Positions 11,592 through 22,560 are shown, counted from the stretch's first letter. The stretch is DNA of 64,000 bases from Acanthosepion esculentum (GCA_964036315.1 OZ038496.1:16770533-16834532); one strand, 5' to 3'. A program made the numbers and translations. The notes: generated from the sequence alone by a model not told the origin.

Positions 11592-12658
11592 CCAAGTCGG
11601 CATCTACGCTGACGACACCACTATTTACTCCTGCCTCAAACACAAATCTAGTGAGGCGGACAAAATTAACCTGGCAGCTCAAATTGAAAAGGACCTCCAA
11701 TTGGTTGGGAACTGGGGAGAGAAATGGATGGTTAACTTTAACGCCTCTAAAACAAAACTGCTCTTCATTAACCACCACAAGGATCCATCCCTGCATCCGA
11801 TTAGAATGTCTGAAGACCAACTTCTCCAGAGCTCCTCTCTGCGGCTGCTCGGTCTCACGCTGTCTGCTGATCTGAGATGGAACAAATACATCGAGTCAGT
11901 TGCATCAGCCACCGCAAGGAAAGTTGGTTCTCTGTGCCGAGCCAGGAAATTTTTCTCCCCGTAATCGATCCTGCAAGTGTATAAATCGACCATTCGCCCT
12001 TGCATGGAGTATTGCTGCCATATATGGTCTGGGGCCCCTGCTGTTTGCCTCAGGGTTCTTGATAAGATTCAGAGATGGATAGGCAACGTGATTGGCTCTG
12101 ATCTGTCATCTCATCTGCAGTCGCTCTCTCACAGACACGATGTTGCCTCGCTCTGCCTTTTTTACAAGTACTTTCATGGTAATTTCTCCGAGGAGCTGCT
12201 TTCGCTTGTCCCCAGGCCTCGTGAATTTAAACGCCCCACCAGGCTGGCATCCCGCTCCCACCCCTACACCATGGAAACTGTTAGATGCAGACGTCTCTTC
12301 TACTCCAATAGCTTCATGTCTCGCACATCTCGCCTATGGAACTCCCTTCCCTATTACTGTTTCCCTGACAAATACAATCTCCAATGGTTTAAGTGTAGCG
12401 TTAATCAACATCTCCAGTTGCCTTGATCTATCCACTTCCCTTCTCCACATCCTTTCATTTTTCATTCCTATCTGCTCTCGCTCCAAATCTTCTGTAACCC
12501 CCTTGCCTGGATCGACCCACTGTCTTTCTCTTTCTCCACATCCTCTCCTTTACCACTCCTATCTGCTCTTCCTCCAACCCTTCTTTAACCCCTTGCATGA
12601 TAGTGGCTTCCAGCCTTGCTTGGGGTGATATGCTTAAAAAAAAAAAAAAAAGGAAAAA
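11592..12658 (+). mobile_element. CR1/L2/Jockey-type LINE inserted into mariner-end array
   Basis: 5'-truncated copy with one long frame from 11593 to 12426 broken by a single TAA at 11962-11964. It starts at the RT catalytic box ('QVGIYADDTTIYSC', intact YADD), then 'NWGEKWMVNFNASKTKLLFI', 'LLGLTLSADLRWNKYIES', 'YKSTIRPCMEYCCHIWSGAP', 'LYK'-type core and 'WNSLPYYCFPDKYNL'. After the stop come a ~210-bp C/T-rich 3' UTR and an A-tail at 12636-12651. The single nonsense codon makes this one of the younger LINE copies here. It has no visible target-site duplication; about 3 bp of the target unit (GAC) appear lost. Confidence 0.88.
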
Positions 12659-12748
12659 GATATACAGGGTCCGATGGATAAATTGTCGTCTAAATTATGC
12701 AAAATAAAAAAATGAAAATAACACTAACATCTCATTTTGACAGATATA
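12659..12748. repeat. Tandem copy of mariner terminal segment (right part of broken array)
   Basis: Continues the array after the LINE: unit from 12665 to 12748 (84 bp), directly followed by the mariner's own end at 12749. Confidence 0.85.
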
Positions 12749-13594
12749 CAGGGTGCGATGGATAAATTGTCGTCTAAATTATGCAAATATGAAAATAACA
12801 CTGACATCTCATTTTAACAGATATATTTACTAAAGTTACACAAAAATATCTTGAAATAATAAAAAGTAAATTTATTCAATAAAATAGCCATTGGCTTCAA
12901 CCACGGCCTCCAGACGACTTCAGAATTTCCTGCATCTTTTCTGGACAGTCTTCTTGTCTAAGTTGGTGAATAATCCTTACCTTCAGTTCATCTTTGGTTT
13001 TACAAGGAGTTTTGTTGGTCTCTTACACAACTGCACCCCACACATAATGAGGGGATTGCAGTCTGGGGAGTTAGGTGGCCAGATGTCAGAGTTGATGTGG
13101 TTGCAGAAATAGTCTGACAGCCATGACTGGGTTCTCCTTCTTGTGTGACATAGTGCAGAAACCTGTTGCCAGACATAGGTTCTTCCAGCTCAGCCCTCTT
13201 GACCCAAAGCAGCACTACCTCCTTAAGGCACTTGATGTCAGCCTCTGTATTGAATCTGAGGCCCTGTGGGAAGATGAATTGAGGTATAATGTCATCATCA
13301 CTAGTTATCACTCCAAACACCTTCATAATCACCATTAGACTCATCCAAGTTTTTCTGAATCTTCTGCACCATCCTCAGAGTGACACCCAAATACTCTGAG
13401 GATGGTAGCTACTGGTGTGAGTGCCAATCAGTACAGCATTTCTGGCAGAGTGAATTGTGACAGGGTGCTCTTTTTCTCACAGATGGTGCCCAACTGGCCC
13501 TACTCTACTGTGCAGTCAGCAACATATAATATAAACAATGCCCATGCGCAAAATTAAAAATATAAAATGGAAAAAATTTACTCATCACACCTTG
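12749..13594 (-). mobile_element. mariner-family DNA transposon, 846 bp, decayed
   Basis: Ends are CAGGGTGCGATGGATAAATT at 12749 and, inverted, CAAGGTGTGATGAGTAAATT ending at 13594, each next to TA. The minus strand encodes transposase pieces: 'GVITSDDDIIPQFIFPQGLR' and, in another frame, 'WPPNSPDCNPL' with the final catalytic Asp context of DD34D mariners, then 'RLEAVVEANGYFIE' before the stop near 12877. Frameshifts separate these pieces. The N-terminal DNA-binding half is missing, so it is internally deleted as well as frameshifted. Confidence 0.82.
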
Positions 13595-13707
13595 TAATGT
13601 TATTTTATATATATGTAATTTCTTTGGGTATTAAAAATACATCATCAGCCCCACAAAGGAAATATATAAATTACAAACAAATCACATACAAGATACAACA
13701 CAATAAG

Positions 13708-13925
13708 TGATGTAATGGAATAGGACAGTGGTCAGGAGAGTTGAGCTGGGATCTGCAAGACTAGTGGCCTTCTGATAGCAGCAAGCACACAACTCTACTG
13801 ACTTGCGACGACCGTGTGCATAACTATTACTTCCTTGTTTGCTGTACTGGTTTCTACAATAAACCTGTTACTATTTATCCACTGTGTTTGTCCATTCCAT
13901 ATTCCTATTAGCACTGAATATAACA
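13708..13925 (+). mobile_element. Solo LTR with 5-bp target-site duplication
   Basis: A 218-bp unit starting TGATGTAATGG and ending TATAACA is flanked by identical ATAAG at 13703-13707 and 13926-13930. It has TG...CA ends and an AATAAA signal at 13858-13863 about 60 bp before its end, as expected of an R-U5 region. No primer-binding site or internal gene lies next to it, so it would be a solo LTR left by recombination. Superfamily not determinable; a 5-bp duplication fits Ty3/gypsy or Bel/Pao. Confidence 0.65.
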
Positions 13926-13930
13926 ATAAG

Positions 13931-14424
13931 CATAAACAAAAATGAAAAATACTTTAGCATACATTTCTAAGAAATGTTTGTATATTTCAAAGTACATATA
14001 TATACGTATAAAGCGATAAAAATCTGTGCTTAACTGGTAGTCGCCACATGGTTTGTTGGAGAGCTGTCCATGAACATCTGCCTTGTTTGGCCGTCAAAGA
14101 TGAAGAGAGAGAAAATGTGATTTCTGTTTCATTTGGTGGCAAAATGCATGTTCTGGTGCATGATGGGAGTTTTCATATTTATTTAACTATTTTTTTATAA
14201 TCTCAGTTCTTCTTTCTTTGTTGTTAATTATCTATAGTTTAAAGTAATTAAAAGTAACTTTTAATTTTTCTTTTATTATTTATTATTTTGGTTTCATACT
14301 GCTACATAGTCTAGTACTAAGGATAAGAGGTTATTTAGTGAATTATTTGTTACTATCACTACAGTGTAACCATCAATTTTAAGAAGACTAGATTATATAT
14401 TTGTAATGAAGAGAAATAGTTAAT
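13931..14424. other. Unassigned AT-rich sequence
   Basis: Nothing recognised. Confidence 0.45.
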
Positions 14425-14544
14425 ATATGATTAATCAATTGGAGACAAGTTTAAATATTGGGAAGTGTTTTTAAAGAGTTGGGAAAATGTGATGCAGAAA
14501 TCGAAAGTCTTGTTGGAATAGTAAAGATGTTTTCATTTTTGCCT

Positions 14545-14680
14545 CTTTCTTACACTAATAAAACTCCACACAGTAATCCTCTATCTTGAGTAGCTCTCAG
14601 GCCTTGTATTGGGTGAACATTGGTAAACACATTGACATAAAAGCTTTAAAGCATTAAGAAGTAGAAAAATAAACGAGTGC
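14545..14680. repeat. Insertion in RTE, dispersed repeat family Y
   Basis: Contains AACTCCACACAGTAATCC...CTTGTATTGGGTGAACATT, closely matched by 49327-49400. Family unknown, possibly LTR-derived. Confidence 0.6.
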
Positions 14681-14949
14681 TGAGCAGCTTTATAATATCA
14701 GTCCTTCTATGTAGTAGCCAATACTGGACAATTTCCTCACAGATGAAGAGAGAGCTGGAGGCAGCTGTCATAGGGTTCTACAGAAAGATGCTGAGAATAT
14801 CATGAAGTGAGCCTGTGAACAATAAGAAAGATTTAAGGAAAATGAGAATGAAAAAGACACCTTTGTTTTGAATCGGGCAGTTGAAATACATAATGAAGAA
14901 ATAAGGCTTGGAAAATGTGACAATCACAAGGCACAGTGAGTGCAAATAG

Positions 14950-15445
14950 GAGTAGATAGGTTTACCTATTGACCAGTTCACAATCCTTCTTTGGTCTTGT
15001 TGTGGCCTTGTTAGGGCCAGAAATAAAGACACAAGAGAGGAACTGAGTTAAACAAATATATTAACAGAAACAGTAATACAAACATATACAAATGAGAGGG
15101 TTACAGCAAGAATGTTCAGTCCAACTGTCAGAGCTGACTGCTGGAAACTTCCCTCTCCAAAAGGCAGTACCTACTCCTATTTATAGCTGGGAGAGTCCAT
15201 GTATGTGTGGGTAAATTACCATAACAGGTCTTTTGAACAGTAGTAGATGTTTATGCCTTGTTCCCTGTTTAGTATTGGGTTTCAGGTTCCTTCTAAAGTT
15301 ATTTTCATTCTCTTTCACTCCTAGTATACCCCTGCATCTTAGTGGCATTATCATCTTCACTGGAGGTGAATTAAAAACATAAATACCATACATAACGAGC
15401 AAAACAGGGATTGGGAGGAAAGTAAAAAAAATAAACATTGCTAAG
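14950..15445. repeat. Insertion in RTE, dispersed repeat family X
   Basis: Contains CCAGTTCACAATCCTTCT and TCTTTTGAACAG...GTTCCTTC, matched in the same order but with an internal deletion at 49205-49326, where X and Y are contiguous. No coding capacity seen. Confidence 0.55.
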
Positions 15446-15859
15446 AGCTATAATGGACTAGAAGTTGTGGAGAGCGATGATTGCACACGTCCTGAAGGGA
15501 CATGACATATAAAAGAAGAATTATTTTCCTTATTGTTATTAATAAAATATATTTAATGTCCAGCACCTTCCTCAGTATTCTTATCTATCTTGACCATTTT
15601 ATAGCTGTTTCTTACGGTGATATTTTGGGTTTCACTTTGGATTGATTCAGTTTCTCTTTCTGCTCCTTAACAACTCCTGTACAATAGGAAAAGAGTAAAA
15701 GCCAAAATGTGCAACTCTTTGAAGTCATTTTTATGTATTTAAAATTTGCTCATCTTACCATCAGCGAAGCAGCAGGTACCGAACTTGTATTGATAATCAT
15801 GACAAACTTGTTATATCCACCTATAATATTATTCGTAGCACTATTCTTGTCAATCTAAC

Positions 15860-16290
15860 ATAGATAATGTCATGTTTGAAACAGACATCAAGGGATTACT
15901 GACGGATATCAGGATTTACCATGAGTTGCCATGGTCTTAACAACATAAGATATGCGGATAACACTGTGCTGATGGCAGGCTTGGACGGAAAACAATTAAC
16001 TATTAATTATAAGAAGACAGGTTATATGATTGTCAGCGAGAGAGATGGCCAGAATGTGAGCTTTGGATTGGAGTCATCAAAATCAAGTCGCTATAGGAAT
16101 ATAACTCTCTCGGTGGTGTAATAACAAACAATGAAATGTGTGAAACAGAGATTCAAAGGTATATTAGAATAGCAATTTTTCCAGAAAAAAATGTGCACTG
16201 AAATGCTATCCATATCTCCTCTATGGCTGTACACAATTCTCTGATAGATGAAGAAATCGCTCAAAGTATCACAAGATAGGTCTCTTACAG
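15860..16290 (+). mobile_element. RTE-type LINE fragment including RT catalytic region
   Basis: Reads 'LNNIRYADNTVLMAG', an altered YADDT box of the RTE reverse transcriptase (second Asp changed to Asn), then 'INYKKTGYMIVSERD' and 'YNSLGGVITNNEMCETEI' in shifting frames. The lost catalytic Asp and the frameshifts make it dead. Confidence 0.82.
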
Positions 16291-16739
16291 TGTCAGTTCT
16301 TGCTTATTTATTTTGTTCTAACAATTATTTTAGCGGGAACAGTTTGTTAATTTGTTCATTTATTTATTTATTTGGATTAATTTATTTTACTTGTTTTTTC
16401 TTATTTATTTACTTATTCATTATTTTGTATATTTTTATTTACTCTTTTCAATTTTTAACTAATATAGTAATTTTTTTATCATTATATATCTATTTTATCA
16501 TTTAATTTTTTGCATTGATTGTTCTTCTAACGATTATTTTGGTGGGATTGGTTTGTTAATTTGTTTCTTATTTACTTGGATTGATTATTTATTTTTTTTT
16601 TTGTATTTATTTTTTATTTTTATTCATTCTATTTTGTCTATTCCCATGGGAACGGTTTGTTAATTTGATAATTATTTGCTTGAGTTAAATTATTTTAGTT
16701 GTTTTTTATTATTATTTTGTTAATTTTTATTTATTCTTT
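16291..16739 (-). repeat. AT-rich 3' region of a Penelope-like element, three diverged subrepeats
   Basis: Three copies of a ~150-bp segment with GGGAACRGTTTGTTAATTTG-type cores at about 16335, 16540 and 16655. It directly follows the Penelope ORF end (minus strand). A similar AAATAAACAA-rich tail follows the Penelope fragment at 63592 on the plus strand. Confidence 0.55.
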
Positions 16740-17620
16740 TCAGTTTTCAATTTTTAAGTAATGTAGTAAAAATGTGTTTTCATGTCTGCATTCTGAGATG
16801 AGCTCAGATTGTTTATTTAGTAATTTATTTTTGTCTGGGAAGGTAATAATAGCTATTTTTTCCTCCAAGCAAAGTTTGCAGGTTTTGGATTGAGTGTTGT
16901 AAGGTGATGATTTTTCCTTATTTTCCATAATATTTTTGGGGTGATTTGCATTTTTTGTTTTTAATTTCCCAGATATACTTAGAAAGCATTGTGCTGTTCA
17001 CGTATTTACTATTTGTGAAAGATGTTTTGTGCACATAGTTTCTTTTTTTCCAGGGTCCTTCAATTACTCTTATGTATACTTTTTCTTCATTACCTGGTGA
17101 TTTTACCATGGCTTGGTATATTATGTTGTCTTTTAAGCAATTACCATTTAAGGGACATTTGTTCTTTATTTCACTGTTACACATGGGTTTAATTTATCCG
17201 GGTTGTTTGTTAATAGTTTTCCTGTTGTGCTTTTTTATTATTTGTGCCATGTTCTTGGTGCAGCTGTAGCTGATTTTTAGTGTTTTTGTTGAATATTTTG
17301 TGTAGAGTGCTTGATTCAGGAAGAGTTTGAAGAATATTTTATCTATGTTTGTTTTTATGTTTTTGCTGTACGGTGGGTTGAACCATGTGATATTTCTCTT
17401 CTTGTTGGTCTTTTTTGTGCTCTGTGGTGGGTATGTGAGTGTTGCCGGGAATCCACTATCTTTTAGGGCTGTTTTGTAGTCTTTCTTAGCTTTGTTAAAT
17501 ATAGTTTCATCAGAAAAACTGTCAGAAAGACTGCAGTTAATCAATTTTGGTGTCTGTTTGATAACTGAAGGCAGGTGATTGGAAGATGTGTGCATATACA
17601 GTGGTTTATCATGGTTTATG
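16740..17620 (-). mobile_element. Penelope-like element, RT tail plus GIY-YIG endonuclease
   Basis: Minus strand in three frame-shifted segments. 17595-17194: 'LTYPPQSTKKTNKKRNITWF', 'NPPYSKNIKTNIDKIF', 'YSCTKNMAQIIKKHN', the RT-to-endonuclease linker. 17184-16918: 'CPLNGNCLKDNIIYQAMVK' then 'KVYIRVIEGPWKKR', the degenerate GIY (IIY) and YIG (YIR) pair, and 'STMLSKYIWEIK'. 16928-16740: 'KTCKLCLEEKIAIITF', 'NKQSELISECRH', the cysteine-bearing C-terminus. The YIG Gly is replaced by Arg, so it is non-functional. Other copies: 35040-35825, 57515-58138 and 63405-63590. Confidence 0.85.
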
Positions 17621-17699
17621 ATAAATAGTATTACCTACATTTACCAGCCTGAATGTCTGAGAAATCTCATAGAAAATATGTGTCCTTACTTAAATATTT

Positions 17700-18430
17700 G
17701 TATCTGTAACCTTCCAATAACAATGGAAGCCATTTTGTTTTGAATCTTCCTTGCTGCGCAAAAATGAGTTGCCAGATCCACAATCACAAGAAAGTAACTT
17801 TTGCCCCATATTTTCAGATCCAAAGCCACAATTTCCAGGCTTGACCAATCACTTCAGCTATCCACCTTTGACTTGAAACACTCAACTTCAACTCCATCTA
17901 GCTACAAACCTTCATCATCGACAATGCTGTCACGTTGTCACATACCAACTTGATAACATCACAATGTAAACACATCCAGCAAGGAAGTGACTCCAGCTCT
18001 GCAAAACAAGTGACTTCGACTTTGCGAGGAAGCAACTCTGACTCTGCAACCAAGCATCTCTGACTCCACAAGCATCAACTCCGTTTCCTCAACCAAGCAA
18101 CTCCGACTCCATAAGGAAACAACTCTGACTCCACCCACCACTGTGATGCCAATCCATCTACAAGTGCAAGGCTGTTCTAGAGAACAGGCCTACTGACCAA
18201 CAAAAATGGCTTATTACTGTGACCTCAATCAACCAATGTTCAGTGACCTCACACCAAACCCACACATGAATTAGGTCAACTCCCAGTGATACCCTTACAC
18301 CTTACCACAATCCCAACGATTGACCACTGAAGTGGACATTCCATCCAGCCCTCAATGTTTCTGTACAATAAACTAACAATAAATGTTGTTCAAGTCTAAT
18401 ACATATTACTCCTTTCCCTTGCAACCATAA
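17700..18430. other. GC-richer segment with AATAAA signals, possible LTR remnant
   Basis: Base composition differs from its AT-rich neighbours. Two AATAAA signals at 18367-18372 and 18377-18382 sit near its right end, as in an LTR R-U5 region, but I could not find matching TG...CA ends or a target duplication. It contains the minisatellite at 17980-18135. Confidence 0.3.
17980..18135. repeat. Degenerate ~24-bp minisatellite
   Basis: Imperfect repeats around AAGCAACTCTGACTC, with CCAAGCAACTCCGACTCC variants. Confidence 0.7.
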
Positions 18431-18439
18431 ACTTAATGG

Positions 18440-18937
18440 GGTTGTTTATATGAATATGAGGGGAAGGGAAATCCCAAGATGCAAGTTACAAATTGGAGTT
18501 GTCAACATTAAACAAGTACAGAAGTTTAAATATCTGGCAAGTCTTTTAACAGAGAATGGAAAATTAGACACTGAGATCCGAACTCTGGTAAAAAGCGGCA
18601 TTCTAACAGATAAGCAAAGTGACAAGAATCAGAAAAAATTTGTTAAAATAAAAGAAAAAGGAAGATAGATTGCTACATGATATCTGTCTCCTTATATGGC
18701 AGTGAATACTGGACAAACTCCTCACAGATGAGAAAAAAACTGAATGTAGTAGAAATGTGGTTATACAGAATGATACTGAGAATTCCATGGATGAAACGAG
18801 TAAGCAATAAGAAAGTCTTAAAAAAAATGGACAAATATGGTCATCAGTAAAAGAAAAAGCTCAAGATGTGAGTTACAAACTGAAGATGTCAATACCAAGT
18901 AAATGCAGAAGTTTATATCCTTGGGAAATGTTTTAAT
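18440..18937 (+). mobile_element. RTE-type LINE fragment
   Basis: Frame 18450-18668 reads 'IPRCKLQIGVVNIKQVQKFK', 'YLASLLTENGKLDTEIRTL', then in another frame 'GSEYWTNSSQMRKKLNVVEM' and 'WMKRVSNKKVL', the conserved end of RTE reverse transcriptase. A third partial copy of the same stretch begins at about 18853. Near-identical to 19700-20080, offset 1256 bp, so the pair may be a local duplication rather than two insertions. Confidence 0.82.
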
Positions 18938-19012
18938 GACACATCTGTGAGTAAATGACTGTAGGTGAGACGCCAGACCAGAACCAGCCATATGGCATAT
19001 CCATCATTCACT
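18938..19012 (-). mobile_element. CR1/L2/Jockey-type LINE scrap
   Basis: 75 bp matching the inverse of the 'DKIQRRICNVIGPDL..LQSL' coding stretch, as seen at 8905-8985 and 57270-57345. Confidence 0.65.
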
Positions 19013-19199
19013 TTGTACATGGCCCCACAGCCACTCAAGAAAGGGGGATATGTTAAAGGGTTGTTTATATGAATATGAGAGGAAGTTAACAGATAACCCT
19101 AGACTTGAACAGGTTAAGCTTGATTTGGGAAACATCCTTTTGGTAGTTGGTTTCACATAGCAGTGGTTCCTGAGAAGAAGCTGTTTGAATACTATAAAC

Positions 19200-19236
19200 T
19201 TTTATTTTGGTACTGTTATACAGTACCAAAATAAAA
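19200..19236. repeat. Perfect 17-bp inverted repeat
   Basis: TTTTATTTTGGTACTGT, a 3-nt spacer, then its exact reverse complement. Followed by no T-run, so a bacterial-style terminator reading is not relevant. Confidence 0.9.
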
Positions 19237-19299
19237 ATGTTAAAATTAAAAGACAAAGATCCTCTATTTTATTTATTTTTTTGCTATAACTCCCTTGCT

Positions 19300-19695
19300 G
19301 TTCATTTGAAGAAAAACCTATTATTCGTCTGATGCTAACAGATGTCATTCTTCTTCAAATCGAATTCTTCCAGCAATTATTCCTTATATATCTGCTTTTC
19401 TGGAATTCTGTAGAAACTGTTGGTGCCTGTCTGATTTCCCTTGAGGTTCCTGCATATCACCTTATCATGTTGTACTTTGATTCTTCTCTGTAATTCTGCA
19501 AGGAATCTTTGTTTGGAAATGTGAACCAGTCCTACTATTTTGGGGATTAGTGTACTTGAAGGGACAGCCATTCTCCCAAAGATTACAATTATCTCTGAAA
19601 GCATTCCTTAATTTAATTGTACAATTGGCTCATAGACTCTGTAATCATCTTTATCTCAGTGCAGAACTAATTGTCTAAGCTTTCTTCATTTGGGT
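19300..19695. other. Unassigned sequence between two RTE copies
   Basis: A 75-residue minus-strand frame (19604-19377) has no motif I recognise; it might be an inverted RTE or other retroelement piece. Confidence 0.35.
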
Positions 19696-19699
19696 TGTC

Positions 19700-20080
19700 T
19701 ACGAGAAGACAGAAAGTATGAGAAAAATCCCAAGATGCAAGTTACAAATTGGAGATGTCAACATTGAGCAAGTACAGAAGTTTAAATATCTGGGAAGTTT
19801 TTTAACAGAGAATGGAAAACAAGACACCGAAATCCAAACACTGGTAAAAAGCGGCATTCTAACAGATAAGCAAAGTGCCAAGAAGCAGAAAAAAATTTGT
19901 TAAAGTAAAAAAAAAATGGAAGATAGATTGCTACGTGATATCTGTCTCCTTATATGGCAGTGAATACTGGACAAAATCCTCACAGATGAGAAGAAAACTG
20001 AATGTAGTAGAAATGTGGTTATACAGAATGATACTGAGAATTTCATGGATGAAACGAGTAAGCAACTATAGCGAAGAAAA
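19700..20080 (+). mobile_element. RTE-type LINE fragment (near-duplicate of 18440-18830)
   Basis: Frames 19718-19903 and 19875-20117 give 'IPRCKLQIGDVNIEQVQKFK', 'YLGSFLTENGKQDTEIQTL' and 'GSEYWTKSSQMRRKLNVVEM'. One frameshift at the A-run near 19890 separates them. Confidence 0.85.
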
Positions 20081-20149
20081 CCAAGCGACACTATTAAAAC
20101 TACTTGAATACTATTGATTCAATGTAGTCATTCACTTTCAAGTCAGTGA

Positions 20150-20585
20150 AAAACATATTCATCCTCTTTTATAGCACTCAATGCTGAATAATCTCCTTAC
20201 AGATGAGGAGAAAACTGAAAGCAGCAGAAATGTGGTTATACAGAAGGATACTGAGAATTGCATGGATGGATTGAGTAAGCAATGAAGAAGTCTTTAAAAA
20301 AATGGTAACAAAAAGAACACATAGTCAGAATCAGGAAGAGATAGCTGAAATCCATAATGAAGAAGGTGGGCTTGGAAAACTTAATCCTCACAGGGCATAT
20401 TAAGGGCAAGAGAGATAGCAAAAGGCATTGAGCCACCTACTTGTATGAATGGATGACAGAATGGAACAGGAAGCCTCAGCAAAAGGAGAAAATCATTGAA
20501 GGGCAACAATGGATAGAGAATTCTGGAGTTCCATGATAGCCAATGACCTGAAAGGATATGGCACATGGAAGAAAAAGGAGAAGGA
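20150..20585 (+). mobile_element. RTE-type LINE fragment, extreme C-terminus and 3' UTR
   Basis: Reads 'SLQMRRKLKAAEMWLYRRIL', 'RIAWMD', then 'GLGKLNPHRAY', 'REFWSSMIANDLKGYGTWKK'. Covers the end of the RTE ORF with several stops and frameshifts. Confidence 0.8.
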
Positions 20586-20589
20586 GAAT

Positions 20590-21530
20590 TTATTAGTCTT
20601 CCTTAGAGTACCAGATGCCTAAGAATCATTTCCAGCAAAAATAATAATGAAATAAAATCGACAAATAAAATACTATTAATGAATAATCAAAAAATGAAAG
20701 CCATACATGTGTGTGTCTGTTGATATATATATATATAGAGAGAGATGCACTATGCATAAAACTACCAACCTTGGTTTACATTGCAAAATATATTTCAAGG
20801 ACTTAATATATATAAGGATTAAAATCTAAGCAAAAAAGTTTTCAAGAGTAATAGTAATTTGAAGATATAAATCAAAAAATCAATTTAAATCTCCTCAGAG
20901 CTATTAAAGCCTGAGTCATCAGATCTTGAGATTAAAACCTTGAATTAAAAAAATATATCTAAAAATAAAAATGCATAGTAAAATTTCCTTCAATGCCAAC
21001 AGAAATATTTTTGTCTAATTCACTCCATTTTTACTGTAAATCAAATAAATTTTGGTGGTGGGGGAGTTACATCCCTTCTGTCACTAAATGGGTTTAAACT
21101 TTATAAGAAAATATTCCTGATTAAAGTATACAGTGTCTAATTCTAAGTTAGAATTAATTAAAATTTGTATTGAATTTTTGCTTCTTTTTTTGAATCAAAA
21201 ACAAGAATTTATGAATTTTAACTCATCTTCATCTTTAAAATTTATTTTAATCACATTCCAACTTTCCCTCCCCACATGTTATTATTATTAACGTGTCTTG
21301 ATTGTGATGGTATATCGCTAACGAATACCTTTGGAAAAAGCATTGGCCGAAAGGATCCTAAAGGTACAATAATGACATCTGTTTTGTTCAAGTCTCTCTT
21401 TCTCTCTCTCTCTCTCTAAAAATATATATGTATATATAATTATAATTTAGGCTCTACTTATGTATTGAGCAATGTTTTTTAAAATAAAAACAAAAATACT
21501 AAAGAACTTTGGATTATTAACCTAACATGT
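20590..21530. other. Unassigned AT-rich sequence
   Basis: Short (TA)n(GA)n at 20727-20747 and a TC run at 21394-21417; a copy of border module 1 at about 21449-21476. Nothing else supported. Confidence 0.5.
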
Positions 21531-21538
21531 TCTTTCCT

Positions 21539-21562
21539 ATATATTTGCACACACACACACAT

Positions 21563-21627
<65 letters not shown>

Positions 21628-21630
21628 TAA
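21539..21630. repeat. (CA)n(TA)n microsatellite
   Basis: CA run at 21547-21577 followed by a TA run to about 21626. Confidence 0.96.
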
Positions 21631-21667
21631 TGTTTCAATGACAATAGAATGGAATGGTAAATATATA

Positions 21668-21806
21668 AGACAATTTTGACAACTTTTATTTTGATATTTG
21701 ATATACTTTCCCTATCAATAAGTGTCATAATAAAAATTGATATATTTCTTATTTGATGATGCCAACTGATCAGTGAAACATGTCAAAATAATAGTTTTTA
21801 AAATTG

Positions 21807-21843
<37 letters not shown>
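21668..21843. mobile_element. Short inverted-terminal MITE flanked by (TA)n
   Basis: Left end GACAATTTTGACAACTTTTA and inverted right end GACAATTTTAAAAACTATTA enclose about 145 bp without coding potential. A (TA)n tract follows from 21809. The inner right arm (inverse reading TTATTTTGACATGTTTCACT) is homologous to the 68-bp satellite at 36353-36930. Confidence 0.6.
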
Positions 21844-21846
<3 letters not shown>

Positions 21847-22175
21847 CAACATTAAAAACATTAACTTACTTTTGCTTATTAGGCATTAAATTACCTCACT
21901 TACTGTCCTCCATAGTTTACATGTACTTAACGCAGTTAGCTTTAAGAATATTTTAGAGTGCGCTTAAATTAAAAAATTCTGAAAACTTAACAATATTTTT
22001 CATCTCTTTATAAATGCATGTTGCAAAATAAAATCCTTACATTTACTTTAATAAAATATCTCAGCGGACAAAACACATTGGTAAAGAAAAGGTTTTCTTT
22101 TGCCTTTATTCATATTGTCTTTTTACAGAGATATTTTATTTATTTATATCTGAATTTTTACGCATACACACACGT

Positions 22176-22250
<75 letters not shown>
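21843..22250. repeat. Duplicated ~330-bp segment, copy 1, ending in (CA)(TA)n
   Basis: Shares ordered blocks with 22585-22940: TCCTCCATAGTTTAC, AGAATATTTTAGAG, GAAAACTTAACAAT, AAAATAAAATC, and a TATTTTATTTAT...ATCTGAA block directly before the CA/TA run. Terminates in a (TA) run to 22250. Confidence 0.75.
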
Positions 22251-22252
<2 letters not shown>

Positions 22253-22412
22253 TGATTAAAAAGAATCAAGAATGTCTAACACTTATTGTATTTTTACATT
22301 TTTGAATAAGATGTTGAGTATTGGATTTGAAATTGTGGATAAACTGTTCAAAGTTTATATTGTGTTATAGTTTTGTTGAACTACTTTTAACTGTCTCAGT
22401 CATTTTCAAGAA

Positions 22413-22560
22413 CCAGTGTGGCATGATGGTTAGAATTCCTTTGTTTACATCTTGGCATTCTTTGGAAAGCTGAAAGTTTGAAATAGCCCATGGTGATATC
22501 ATGTGTAATGGTTACTGGGAATGCCCCATGCATAATACTCAGTACCTTATTCAAAATTTG
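22413..22560 (+). mobile_element. Possible tRNA-derived SINE head
   Basis: TGGCATGATGG resembles a pol III A box and AGTTTGAAATAGCC, about 60 bp downstream, a poor B box. Weak: no second copy in the window. Confidence 0.3.

Larger units (their letters stand above)
14425..15530 (+). mobile_element. RTE-type LINE fragment broken by two insertions
   Basis: Plus-strand pieces in order are 'LGSVFKELGKCDAEIESLVG' (14450-14530), then 'SSQMKRELEAAVIGFYRKML' to 'EIRLGKCDN' (14690-14945), then the ORF tail and 3' UTR 'LEVVESDDCTRPEGT'-like (15445-15530). The order and spacing match uninterrupted RTE tails at 1800-2165 and 20150-20585, so 14545-14680 and about 14950-15445 are later insertions. Confidence 0.75.

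Noticed and set aside
12892..13344. Host gene exons in the open frames of both strands
   Set aside because: The minus-strand frame is a frameshifted mariner transposase; the plus frames are its shadows.
17700..18430. Full LTR
   Set aside because: AATAAA signals fit, but no TG...CA ends with a target duplication could be found. Kept only as a low-confidence segment.
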